The notes under the pieces were generated by a model. The model saw only the letters and a list, made by a program, of their open reading frames with translations. It did not search any database and was not told the DNA's origin. This document shows, piece after piece, positions 42,737 through 52,330 of a stretch of DNA of 64,000 nucleotides. Source of the DNA: Branchipolynoe longqiensis (lineage: Eukaryota; Annelida; Polychaeta; Phyllodocida; Polynoidae); the NCBI GenBank assembly GCA_030323885.1, contig CM059194.1:22618780-22682779 (forward strand). The letters are read 5' to 3'. Every line of letters begins with the position of its first letter. Within the stretch, counting starts at the first letter, position 1. The translations under genes were made by a program, and so were the position numbers.

Positions 42737-43273
42737 TGCCCCTGTCACACTTCACCGGATCGATGAACCGATTGAAACGGACAAAAATATTCTAATCCGG
42801 TGTGATTCGGACTTGAAATGTATCGATTATGTAATGGATGGTAACGGACAGGTAACAGATGGTAACGGATGGGTAACAGATGGTAACAGATGGTAACGAT
42901 TGATAACATATCTAATGATCAACGGACAATTCAGTATACAAAAAGAACTATAACGAAGGGAACGGACGTGTAATGGATATGTCACGGACAGGAATGGATG
43001 GGAACGGATGGTAACGGGCGGTAACGGACGGGAACAGATGGTAACGGACGGGAACGGACGGGGAACAGACAGGGAATGGACAATAACAGATAATAACTAA
43101 ATACGTCAGTGCGGCACAATCCATTACAAGTTTTGTGCATGCTCAAAACTTGTAATGGATCGAGCCGGATATCAACGGATATGCAACGGACACAAACCGG
43201 ACTTTGCCGGATATCAATGGACTTTGATCCGTTTCAATCCATTTCCTCGATCCGGTGAAGTGTGACAGGGGCT
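42737..43273. mobile_element. Harbinger-like MITE with GGTAACGGA interior
   Basis: Ends TGCCCCTGTCACACTTCACC and complement of AGCCCCTGTCACACTTCACC (inverted match continues to CGGATCG), TTA at 42734-42736 and 43274-43276. The interior has GATGGTAACGGAC-type decamers, roughly 18 in one orientation, and CGGATATCAACGGA in the right arm. 537 bp. Confidence 0.92.
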
Positions 43274-43480
43274 TTAATGACCTGTATTTACTACTACTAA
43301 TGCTCTCATACCCTATGAGGGGTCGACAGAGAAAAAATAAAGTCATTGCCATTGTCATCTACAAGACTGGCACATGAACGTAAGAAACTGGGCAGGGATT
43401 CTTTCTTTTCCTTTTTTTCTTCTTCTTTTTTTTTTTTTAGGGTGGCGCCAGCGCCCGCCCAATAACATCAAAACACACCC
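43274..43480. other. Short unique stretch with a T-rich tract
   Basis: Between a transposon and CA repeats there is a TTTTTTCTTCTTC run near 43413 and no gene. Confidence 0.3.
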
Positions 43481-43720
43481 GATACACACACACCCACACC
43501 CACACACAGACACACAAATAACTTTGACAGATAAACACACACACACACACACACACACTGATAGCACAGAGACACAATTATGACACCATTTTGCCACAAA
43601 CACAATTCTGACACAATGTTACCACAAATTTTACCACACAAAATTATGACCGATAATGGTGACACACATAAACACAGTTCTGACACACACACACACACAT
43701 TCCCAATTCTGTCCATTCAC
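43480..43720 (+). repeat. CA repeats and ~35-bp ACACAATTCTGACACAATG units
   Basis: (CA) runs at 43485-43560 and 43680-43700 border several units built from GACACAATTATGACACCA and TTGCCACAAACACAATTCTG. Confidence 0.85.
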
Positions 43721-43725
43721 ACACA

Positions 43726-43913
43726 TACGGGATGACCGAATGAGTAGAGCGTCAATCTCCCATGTTGGTAGATCGTGGGTTCGAACCCGGGTCGAGTCAA
43801 ACCAATGACTTAAAAATGTATACTTGTTGCTTCCTAGCCTGGCGATCTGCATTCCTAGGATAGGGCAAGGAGTAGTTGAGTGAGGAAGACCAATCGTCTG
43901 CGATTGAAATTTA
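43726..43913 (+). mobile_element. SINE, alternative-body form
   Basis: Head as in the main SINE (ACGGGATGACCGAATGAGTA, B box GGGTTCGAACCCGGG), shared first core block, then GGGCAAGGAGTAGTTGAGTG, AGGAAGACCAATCGTCTGC and GATTGAAAT in place of the usual core. It matches window positions 1-172. It ends without the AAAC tail. Confidence 0.85.
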
Positions 43914-43979
43914 CCCCGCTTAATCAACTAATGTACCAACAACATCATAATACACGCGCACATTCCCAAGTTTGCCCTT

Positions 43980-44097
43980 TCCACACACACACACGCGCGC
44001 ACACACGTGCACACACACACGCACACACACACGCACACACACGCACACACACACGCACGCACACACACGCGCACACGCACACACGCGCGCACACACA

Positions 44098-44128
<31 letters not shown>

Positions 44129-44130
44129 GG
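43980..44130 (+). repeat. (CACACG)n microsatellite
   Basis: CA dinucleotides with frequent CG steps, alternating purine-pyrimidine throughout, so a possible Z-DNA former. Confidence 0.95.
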
Positions 44131-44221
44131 GGTCCTGGACACCACACTGCGGACTCCCATCGACGACAGACCCTGGACGTGTGGCCTGCGGTCGTCAATC
44201 ATTGGACTGTGTCTGCTAATT

Positions 44222-44253
44222 AGTATTGAGGTTTGATTTTATTGGGGGTTTAA
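44222..44253 (-). mobile_element. SINE tail piece, left of a 3.1-kb insertion
   Basis: GTTTGATTTTATTGGGGGTTTAA joins in register with GTCCTAGCAACATCTTAGG at 47402, the SINE 3' region. The 3145-bp element therefore landed in a SINE. Confidence 0.6.
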
Positions 44254-44289
44254 TGTGGCTGTCACACTACGACGACAAGGCCGACGACA

Positions 44290-44580
44290 GTCCAACGACT
44301 TGTCGTTTTGCTCTGTCGTCGGCTGTCGCTCGGCTGTCGCTCGGCTGTCGCTCGGCTGTCGCTCGGCTGTCGCTCGGCTGTCGTTCGGATGTCGCCGCGA
44401 CACCTCCGCGACAGCTCCAGTTTCTCGACTGTCGCCGGGTTGTCGTCGGCTTTTTGGACATGTTGAAAAAGTTCGACGACAGCCGATGTCGTTCGGCTGT
44501 CGCTACGGTGTCGCTATGGTGTCGTTACGGTGTTGTCTTTGTCGTTAAGCTGTCGTCTTTGTCGTTAAGCTGTCGTCGCT
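44290..44580 (+). repeat. Sub-terminal TGTCGCTCGGC array
   Basis: Five homogeneous 11-bp units TGTCGCTCGGC at about 44325-44385, then degenerate CTGTCG words and two copies of GTCTTTGTCGTTAAGCTGTC. Confidence 0.9.
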
Positions 44581-44727
44581 TCTAACACACATGTTTGTAC
44601 CATCCCATTTCTTCATAAATCATATGGAGACTGCTTCCTAACAGGTCCGCCGCATAGTCTAAAAACACACATGTTTGTACCGTCCCATTTCTTCATATAT
44701 CATATGGAGACTGCTTCCTCACAGGTC

Positions 44728-45363
44728 CACTTGCTATCCGGACCGCACTTCGTCCACACCTCTCTCTATCACCTCTCTGCCGGCCTGACACCTCCTTGAT
44801 ATGTCTAAAAAGAGTTCCAGGAGGGGGTGCCCGCCGGCATTTTCACTTTCTACTCTTACTCTGTCCGTGTCTATGGCTCGCCGGATGGTCACCATAGGGC
44901 AGATAGGCACGGTCCTTTGACTCAACTCTCCTCATTTCTCTTTCCTAGATTCTGCCCATTCGATTTCTCCCAGGCTCACTTCTTCCCCTAACCAGGGTTG
45001 TTGTGTTCTTGGGTGGGGCCCTTGACCTATTACGATTTCTCTGTCTGGTTCTTGTTGCTGGAACGACCACTGCTCCCACCTTTGTCCGCCTTCCTCGAAC
45101 CCCTGCTGACCGGATGCAAGTGCTACACTACACTACACACACCATACAGCTCTACTACATACATACGGCACGGAGAGATCCGCTGCCACCCGGCGCCCCG
45201 GCGTCACTACGTCGTGAAGGATGTCCCAGCCTTCATAACACTTCCTCTACGAAGACCACTTCCTCTACAGAAGACATGTCTTCAAGCCAAAGATTGGGCC
45301 GACCTATCGGAGCCTTTCTATAATGTTGCAGTTCTGCAACCGGTAACCGTCGTAAGGTTACAA
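44728..45363 (+). mobile_element. Hairpin-tail retroposon copy in tandem block 1
   Basis: CTTGCTATCCGGACCGCACT to GGTAACCGTCGTAAGGTTAC, the full order of the 595-bp family with about 40 extra bases near 45130-45250. Because the following block repeats the same flanks (CATATCATATGGAGACTGC), this copy was duplicated together with its surroundings. Confidence 0.88.
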
Positions 45364-45491
45364 ACACCTACCTACCTACCCCCCCCCCCTCACAGGTCCG
45401 CCGCATAGTCTAACAGGCATGTTTGTACCGTCCCATTTCTTCATATATCATATGGAGACTGCTTCCTCACAGGTCCGCCGCATAGTCTAAC

Positions 45492-46122
45492 AAGCACTTG
45501 CTATCCGGACCGCACCTCGTCCACACCTCTCTCTATCACCTCTCCGCCGGCCGGACACCTCCTTGATATGTCTGAAAAGAGTTCCAGGAGGGGGTGCCTG
45601 CCGGCATTTTCACTTTCTACCCTTACTCTGTCCGTGTCTATGGCTCGCCGGTTGGTTACCATAGGGCAGATAGGCACGGGCCTTTGACTCAACTCTCCTC
45701 ATTTCTCTTTCCTAGATCTGCCCATTCGATTTCTCCCAGGCTCACTTCTTCCCCTAACCAGGGTTGTTGTGTTCTTGGGGGGGGCTCTTGACCTTTTTCC
45801 ATTTCTCTGACTGGTTCTTGTTGCTGGAACGACCGCTGCTCCCACCTTTGCCCGCCTTCCTCGAACCCCTGCTGACCGGATACAAGTGCTGCACTACAGA
45901 CACCATACAGATTACTACAAACAGACGGCACGGAGAGATCCGCTGCCACCCGGCGCCCCGTCGTCACCACGTCTTGAAGGATGTCCCCAGCCTTCACAAC
46001 ACTTCCTCTGAGACCACTTCACCCGCAGAAGACATGTCTTAACCAAAGACTGGGCCGATTTATCGGAGCCTCTCTATAAATGTTGCAGTCCTGCAACCGG
46101 TAACCGTCGTAAGGTTACGAAC
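45492..46122 (+). mobile_element. Hairpin-tail retroposon copy in tandem block 2
   Basis: Same order as 44728-45363 and visibly more similar to it than to the copies near 55 kb. Ends at GGTTACGAACACC. The short frame shared on the minus strand (ending DEVRSG) lacks reverse transcriptase motifs. Confidence 0.88.
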
Positions 46123-46354
46123 ACCCCATACCATACCATTACACATGTGTCGTCCTCTCATATCTTGGAGTGCTCCGTCCGCGCATAGTCTGTGTGTTGT
46201 GTCTCTGAGACTGTCTGTGTGTCTGTGTGTGTGTGTCCGCTGCATAAACCTACATGTTTGCACCGTCCCATTCTTCATATTTCTCCTGAAGACTGCTTCC
46301 TAACAGGTCCGCCGCATAGTCTAAAGCTAGGATTCCATATATGCGTAAAAAGTA

Positions 46355-47100
46355 TATAAAAAGTGTGTGTGACTATGTGTCTGTGTGTGTGTCTCTATGT
46401 GTGTGTCTGTGTCTCCGTGTCTCTGTGTGTGTCTCTGTGTGTGTCTCTGTGTGTGTGACTGTGTCTCTGTGTGTCTCTATGTCTGTGTCTCTGACAAAGA
46501 GACACACACAGACACATATACACACAGACACACACACAGAGACACACACAGTAACACAGAGACACAATACAGAGACACACACACACACACACAGACACAA
46601 CACAGAGGTTTATGTGGCGGACCTGTTAGGAAGCAGTCTTCATATTTGGGACGGTCCTACCATCCCTCAAAGCAAGCTAAACTGAGCTATGTTTGCACCG
46701 TCCCATTGTTCATATTTCTCATGGAAACTGCTTCATATGTGTCTGTGTGTGTGTAGTGGTGTGTCTGTGTGTGTGTCTCTGTGTCTGTGTGTGTATCTGT
46801 GTCTCTGTGTGTGTCTGTGTGTGTATCTGTGTCTGTGTGTGTATCTGTGTCTGTGTGTGTGTCTCTTTGTCTCTGTGCATGTGTCTCTGTATGTGTCTGT
46901 GTGTGTGTGTCTCTGTGTTGTGTCTCTGTGCGTGTCTGTGTGTGTGTCTCTGTGTGTGTGTCTCTGTGTGTGTGTCTCTGTTGTGTCTCTGTGTCTCTGT
47001 GTGTGCGATAAACCACACACACTCACTATGACACTCACACTCACCCTCACTATGACACTCACTATGACACTCACACTCACTATGACACTCACACTCACTA
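46355..47100 (+). repeat. (TGTGTCTC)n / (CACAGAGA)n arrays and ACTCACACTCACTATG units
   Basis: TGTGTCTC octamers (46365-46495) run into their inverse CACACAGAGACAC (46500-46605), an approximate palindrome. A second TGTGTCTC array (46740-47005) is followed by ACACTCACACTCACTATG units. Confidence 0.95.
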
Positions 47101-47398
47101 TCATGAGCCATGTTTGCACCTTCCCATTCTTCATATTTCTCATGAAGACTGCTTCCTAACAGGTCCGCCGCATAAACCTACATGTTTGCACCGTCCCATT
47201 CTTCATATTTCTCACTTTGGTGGGGGGGGGGGGGCGGGCACTGTCGCCGCACTGTCGCCGCACTGTCGCCGCACTGTCGCCGCACTGTCGCCGCACTGTC
47301 GTCCAACTTGGCCCGAATTTGCATATGTCGTCGGGTTTTCACAAAATCCAAGTCGCTGGGCTGTCGTCGCCCCTTGTCGTCGTAGTGTGACAGCTACA

Positions 47399-47452
47399 TA
47401 AGTCCTAGCAACATCTTAGGTCATATTGGGACGAGTACCAACTTCTTCTGGT
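47399..47452 (-). mobile_element. SINE piece, right of the 3.1-kb insertion
   Basis: TCCTAGCAACATCTTAGGTC + ATATTGGGACGAGTACCAAC continues the SINE begun at 44222. The rest of this old SINE is lost. Confidence 0.65.
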
Positions 47453-47509
47453 AGTGGTGGTGCTAACCTATGACGACCTCATTCATAGTGTCCCCACATA
47501 AATCCACAT

Positions 47510-47715
47510 TAATACTAGTAATAGTAAGAAATAGTAGTAGTAGTAAGTGGTAGTAGTAAGTAATACTAGTGAGATGTAGTAGTCGTGAGAAGTAGTAGTA
47601 GTGAGAAGTGGTAGTAATGAGAAGAAGTACTAGTAGTAGTGAGAAGTGGTAGTAATGAGAAGTAGTAGTAGTGAGAAGTGGTAGTAGTAGTGAGAAGTGG
47701 TAGCAGTAGGTACCG
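47510..47715 (-). repeat. GTAGTAGTGAGAAGTG array, first block
   Basis: Units of GTAGTAGTGAGAAGTGGTA. A very similar block lies at 48425-48620, with shared irregular units (AATGAGAAGTAGTACTAGTA), so the two are segmental copies or ends of one array split by 700 bp. Confidence 0.9.
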
Positions 47716-48424
47716 GCAGCGCCCCTAAAAATCGAGGAATCGTGTTTTTTCACCAATATTCACATGCTCATAACTCTTTATGTGTGTATTTGATTTTTAT
47801 GAAATTTCATAACCTAGAAGATCAACATTTGTTCTATATAATGTTCTTGTTGGATTGAATATACAGTAAGTTTTTAATGATGTAAAATCAATTAGTATTA
47901 TGACAGTATTGGGTCAATATTCCTTCATCACTGGTGTCAATGAAAACGACTCCAAAAACAGGATACTTTTAATTGGCTGGCGCTTTCTTGCACTATATCT
48001 TAGAAAGTCGCGGATGGTACCAGAAGAAGCGCAATGACCTCAGCTGTCTACCTATATATAGTTTGCCATAGGTCAAAAAGGTCAATCAGGTCAAATTCTG
48101 CAATTTAAATTATTTTGAAAGTTTAGAACCCATTTACTGAATTAAAAAATATTTAAAACCTAATAAGATTTGGTATCGATAGATAGGGAATTTGATTCCC
48201 TTTCCGATGCTACCAATCTTACTATAGTGCCAGTTAGTGCAAGGAGCCGCATACAGAATATTGTCACCAACTAGTTTGGACCTTTGCTGACCACACTAGT
48301 TTCACAACGGTAACACCCATGTAGAAACATGTATATGACATTGATGTCCATTGAGATGTATAAAAGAATATATAATCTAATATTGGGCCAAATTTGGGGA
48401 GGATCCAATCATTGCTCTATGCAC
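47716..48424. other. AT-rich unique insert between two copies of one array
   Basis: About 700 bp with no repeat match in the window lies between the two GTAGTGAGAAGTG blocks. It starts TACCGGCAGCGCCCC and ends near GCACAGTGAATAG. I see no reading frame over 60 codons and no clear inverted ends. Confidence 0.4.
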
Positions 48425-48620
48425 AGTGAATAGAGTAGTCGTGAGAAGTAGTAGTAGTGAGAAGTAGTAATAGTGAGAAGTGGTAGTAATGAGAAGTAGT
48501 ACTAGTAGTAGTGAGAAGTGGTAGTAATGAGAAGTAGTAGTAGTGAGAAGTGGTAGTAGTAGTGAGAAGCGGTAGTAGTAGTGAGAAGTGGTAGTAGTAG
48601 TGAGTGGTAGTAGTAGTAGT
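48425..48620 (-). repeat. GTAGTAGTGAGAAGTG array, second block
   Basis: Same unit and variant order as 47510-47715, ending in (AGT) triplets at the SINE. Confidence 0.9.
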
Positions 48621-48886
48621 AATTGGTTTGCTGGTTGTTGTATTTTTACGTCCTGGCAACATTCTAAGGTCATATCAGGATGGGTACCGACTTGTGACAG
48701 TGCGCACTCATGGCAACTTTATAGTGCTGCCCACTGGGACTGTGGGAGACCAGGCTGCCAGCACCATGACCTGATATCCCACCGAATCACAATATCCTGG
48801 CACTGAGCTAACCAGTCCTTGCCATATCCTATGAATGCCGAGCGCAAGGCTAGGAAGCGACAAGTATCAATTTTTAAGTCATTGGC
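48621..48886 (-). mobile_element. SINE with head replaced by a hexamer array
   Basis: Tail GCTGGTTGTTGTATTTTTAC and complete core to TTTTTAAGTCATTGG, then abruptly (CAGTAG)n where TTTGACTCGACC and the tRNA head should follow. Confidence 0.9.
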
Positions 48887-49003
48887 AGTAGCAGTAGCAG
48901 TAGCAGTAGCAGTAGCAGTAGCAGTAGCAGTAGCAGTAGCAGTAGCAGTAGCAGTAGTAGTAGCAGTAGCAGTAGCAGTAGCAGTAGCAGTAGCAGTAGG
49001 CGT
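48887..49003 (+). repeat. (CAGTAG)n hexamer microsatellite
   Basis: Nearly perfect GTAGCA hexamers for about 115 bp, giving alternating alanine/valine frames. Confidence 0.97.
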
Positions 49004-49254
49004 CAATGACACAGCTTCCGTTATTGCGTGTCACTCGAGCTACACAATCAACCCACATACTGCAGGCTTTTAAATAGAGCCTCTGACCATCACCTGCCTG
49101 GGCATGTCATTCTGTCTTTGTTTCAAATCAGCAACGCAGCATTCCCCACACCCTCCCCACACCCACACCTCCACTCACACCTCCGCTCACACCTCCACCC
49201 CATCCCACCCCACCCTCTCCTGTCTCCTCCAAGGGGATCAATATCCCTGTATAA

Positions 49255-49350
49255 TAAGCAGCCTGCCCCCTGGCGGTGGAGATTAGCAGCATTACCCTGC
49301 CGCTCCAGGGTCTGCTTAATTAGTCCACTAATTACGTCCACAAGGCAGCG
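49255..49350. promoter_or_regulatory. Unique patch with CTCF-like and homeodomain-like motifs
   Basis: CTGCCCCCTGGCGGTGG at 49263-49279 reads CCACCGCCAGGGGGCAG on the minus strand, close to the AGGGGGC-type CTCF core. It is followed by CTTAATTAGTCCACTAATTA at about 49314-49333, a spaced inverted pair of TAATTA-like homeodomain cores. The patch is non-repetitive. Confidence 0.35.
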
Positions 49351-49359
49351 GCTTGCCGG

Positions 49360-50118
49360 CACCAGTGGGAGGAGAGTGAGTGGTGGTCGGCAACCAGCGG
49401 GAGGAGAGTGACTGGTGTTCGGCAACCAGCGAGAGGAGAGTGAGCGGTGGTCGGCAACCAGAGCGGGAGGAGAGTGAGCGGTGTTTGGCAACCAGTGGGA
49501 GGAGAGTGAGTGGTGGTCGGCAACCAGATCGGGAGGAGAGTGAGCGGTGTTCGGCAACCAGTGGGAGGAGAGTGAGTGGTAGTCGGCAACCAGCAGGAGG
49601 AGAGTGAGTGGTGGTCGGCAACCAGTGAGAGGAGAGTGAGCGGTGGTCGGCAACCAGTGAGAGGAGAGTGAGTGCTGGTCAGCATCCACCGGGAGGAGAG
49701 TGAGTGGTGGTCGGCAACCAGCAGGAGGATAGTGAGTGGTGTTCGGCAACCAGAGTGGGAGGAGAGTGAGCGGTGTTCGGCAACCAGTGGGAGGAGAGTG
49801 AGAGGTGGTCCACAACCAGCGGGAAGAGAGTGAGTGGTGTTCGGCAACCAATGGAAGGAGACTGACCGGTGGTCGGCAACCAGCAGGAGGAGAGTGAGCG
49901 GTGGTTGTCAACCAGTGGGAGGAGAGTGAGCAGTGGTCAGCAACAAGCGGAAGGAGAGTGAGAGGTGGTCGTCAACCAGTGGGAGGAGAGTGAGCAATGG
50001 TCAGGTGGTCGGCAACCAGCTGGGGTCGACTGGGAGGGGAGAGTGAGTGGTTGTCCGCAACCAATGGGGGGAGAGTGAGCGGTGGTCAACAACCAGCGGG
50101 AGGAGAGTGAGAATTGGT
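49360..50118 (-). repeat. ~32-36-bp minisatellite, ~20 units
   Basis: Units GGAGGAGAGTGAGTGGTGGT + CGGCAACCAGCG. Some have an extra AGCGGG or AGATCGGG. A 260-aa frame across it on the minus strand (repeating HSLSSHWLP) is a repeat translation. Confidence 0.95.
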
Positions 50119-50395
50119 CAGCGCGGACCTCACATGCGGGAGATCGTGAGTTTGGTACCCGGTTGAGTCAAACCAATGTCACTTCTTAGCCAGGATTAAT
50201 CGGTCTGATTGGCTGAGTGTCAGGATAATGTGACTGAGTGGGAAATCGGGTCATAGTGCTGGTGGCCTGGTCTCCCAGTGGGGGACCACTATAAAGTCAC
50301 CATGAGTGTGCACTCTCACAGTTCGGTGCCCGTCCTGATATGATGTTAGATGTTGCCAGGACATAAAACCCCAATAACCAATCAACCAACTGTGG
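50118..50395 (+). mobile_element. Main tRNA-SINE, 5' end degraded
   Basis: Partial head (GCGGGAGATCGTGAGTTTGG), a shortened first core with GCGCTCGGCATT deleted, complete 3' half, and CCAATAACCAATCAACCAAC tail. Confidence 0.88.
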
Positions 50396-50680
50396 TATAC
50401 AAACCAAGCTTCCATAGGACGAGATTGCTTGATGGTGTTCTGTTGCCAAAATCCTCCCCAAATATAAAAACAGATGCTAAAACGGTTGGAGGTTTTCCCG
50501 CTCAGGCTAACACTAACTAACAGGGTAATTTACATGTAAATGTGCACATTCCAGCAATAGAGTTTTTACACAGCAAATATCACATGACCGGCTCCTGTCT
50601 GATCGCTAAAAGTAAGCAGCGTTGAGGCTCATCAGAACTCGGATAGGTCACCTGGAAACACAAGGTCACCTAGACCCAGG
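50396..50680. other. No recognisable feature
   Basis: Unique-looking sequence before the GTA array. Confidence 0.3.
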
Positions 50681-52217
50681 TCGTGGTAGTAGTAGTGGTA
50701 GTGGTGGTAGTAGTGGTGGTAGTAGTGGTGGTAGTAGTGGTGGTAGTAGTCGTGGTAGTAGTGGTGGTAGTAGTGGTGGTAGTAGTGGTGGTGGTGGTGG
50801 TAGTAGTAGTATTAGTAGTGGTAGTAGTGGTGGTGGTAGTAGTGGTAGTAGGAGTACTCATAGTGGTACTAGTAGTGGTAGTAGTAGTAGTGGTGGTAAT
50901 AGTAGTAGTGGTAATAGTAGTGATGGTGGTAGTAGTAGTGGTAGTAGTGGTGGTGGTAGTACTGGTAGTAGTAGTGGTGGTGGTGATAGTAGTGGTAGTA
51001 GTGGTATTAGAAGTGGTAGTAGTGGTGGTGATGGTGGTAGTAGTGGTAGTAGTATAGTGGTAGTAGGAGTACTCGTAGTGGTAGTAGTAGTGGTAGTAGT
51101 AGTAGTAGTGGTGGTAATAGTAGTAGTGGTAGTAGTAGTGATGGTGGTAGTAGTAGTGGTAGTAGTAGTGGTAGTAGTAGTGGTAGTGGTGGTGGTGCTA
51201 GTAGTAGTGGCAGTAGTGGTGGTGGTAGTAGTAGTGATGGCAGTAGTAGTAGTAGTGGTGGTGGTAGTAGTGGTAGTAGTAGTGGTAGTGGTTGTAGTGG
51301 TGGTAGTAGTAGTGGTAGTAGGGTAGTAGTAGTGGTAGTAGTAGTGGTGGTGGTGCTAGTAGTAGTGGCAGTAGTGGTGGTGGTAGTAGTAGTGGTAGTA
51401 GTAGTAGTGGTGGTAGTAGTAGTAGTAGTAGTGGTGGTAGTAGTGGTAGTAGTAGTGGTAGTGGTTGTAGTGGTGGTAGTAGTAGTGGTAGTAGGGTAGT
51501 AGTGGTGGTACTAGTAGGAGTGGTAGTAGTAGTGGTAGTAATGGTAGTAGTACTAGTAGTGGAGGTAGTAGTGGTGGTGGTAGTAGTAGTGGTAGTAGTA
51601 GTGGTAGTAGTAGTAGTAGTTGTAGTAGTGGTACTGGTAGTAGTGGTACTGGTAGTATTGGTAGTAGTAGTAGTGGTAGTAGTAGTGGTAGTAGTAGTGG
51701 TAATGGTAGTAGTGGTACTGCAGTGGTGGCAGTAGTGGTGGTGGTAGTAGTATTGGTAGTAGTAGTAGTGGTAGTAGTAGTAGTAGTGATAGTAGTAGTA
51801 GTGGTAGTAGTGGTAGTAGGAGTGGTAGTAGTGGCAGTAGTGGTGGTAGTAGTGGTGGTGGTAGTAGTAGTGGTAGTAGTAGTGGTGGTAGTAGTAGTAG
51901 TGGTAGTGGTAGTAGTAGTGGTAGTAGTGGTAGTAGTAGTGGTAGTAGTGGTGGTAGTAGTGGTGGTAGTTGTAGTGGTAGTAGTAGTGGTAGTAGTGGT
52001 AGTAGTGGTAGTAGTGGTAGTAGTGGTAGTAGTGGTAGTAGTGGTAGTAGCAGTGGTAGTAGCAGTGGCAGTAGTAGTAGTGGCAGTAGTAGTGGTAGTA
52101 ATAGTGGTAGTAGTAGTGATAGTAGTAGTGATAGTAGTAGTGGTAGTAGTAGTGGTAGTACTACTGGTAGTAGTAGTGGTGGTAGTGGTAGTAATGGTAG
52201 TGGTAGTAGTAGTGGTA
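50681..52217 (+). repeat. 1.5-kb (GTA/GTG)n trinucleotide array
   Basis: GTAGTAGTGGTAGTAGTGGT-type triplets, uninterrupted in register for most of 1.5 kb, with internal duplications (TGGTGGTGCTAGTAGTAGTG near 51195 and again near 51349). All three frames are open on both strands and give poly-valine, serine/glycine, threonine or leucine/proline strings. These are not genes. Confidence 0.98.
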
Positions 52218-52330
52218 GTGCCGAGCGGCACATTAGGTAGTGACAAATATGCGTCTTCTAACTGACTCGGCCTGGATTCGAATCCACGAGAACCCAACGC
52301 TCCTACCGATTCGGCAACTACATCCGGTCA
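52218..52330 (-). mobile_element. SINE head fragment adjoining the GTA array
   Basis: TGCCGAGCGGCACATTAGG, then GCCTGGATTCGAATCCACG (B-box complement) and the complement of TGCCGAATCGGTAGGAGC. Core and tail are missing beyond the array. Confidence 0.75.

Larger units (their letters stand above)
44254..47398. mobile_element. 3.1-kb Harbinger-like element carrying tandem cargo
   Basis: Ends TGTGGCTGTCACACTACG and complement of TGTAGCTGTCACACTACG; the inverted match continues ACGACAAGG. TAA at 44251-44253 and 47399-47401. Arms hold TGTCGCTCGGC (left) and CACTGTCGCCG (right) repeats. Between them are two ~770-bp tandem blocks, each with a near-complete hairpin-tail retroposon, then TGTGTCTC arrays and four or more CATGTTTGCACCGTCCCATT + CTTCATATTTCTC units. 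No transposase frame. Confidence 0.88.

Noticed and set aside
44734..45692. Conserved 63-aa minus-strand frame present in two tandem copies
   Set aside because: Conservation is explained by tandem duplication of the retroposon; the copies near 55 kb do not keep the frame, and no reverse transcriptase or nuclease motif is visible.
44254..47398. LTR retrotransposon, because of tandem ~770-bp repeats
   Set aside because: The repeats are not terminal and lack TG...CA ends, primer site or polyprotein; the outer ends are inverted with a TAA duplication.
49123..49911. 262-aa frame with repeated HSLSSHWLP-like units
   Set aside because: Equals the 32-36-bp minisatellite translated; unit length changes break the frame, so no selection for coding is visible.
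51356..52297. 313-aa threonine-rich, mucin-like frame
   Set aside because: Produced by the GTA/GTG trinucleotide array; both strands are open in all frames.
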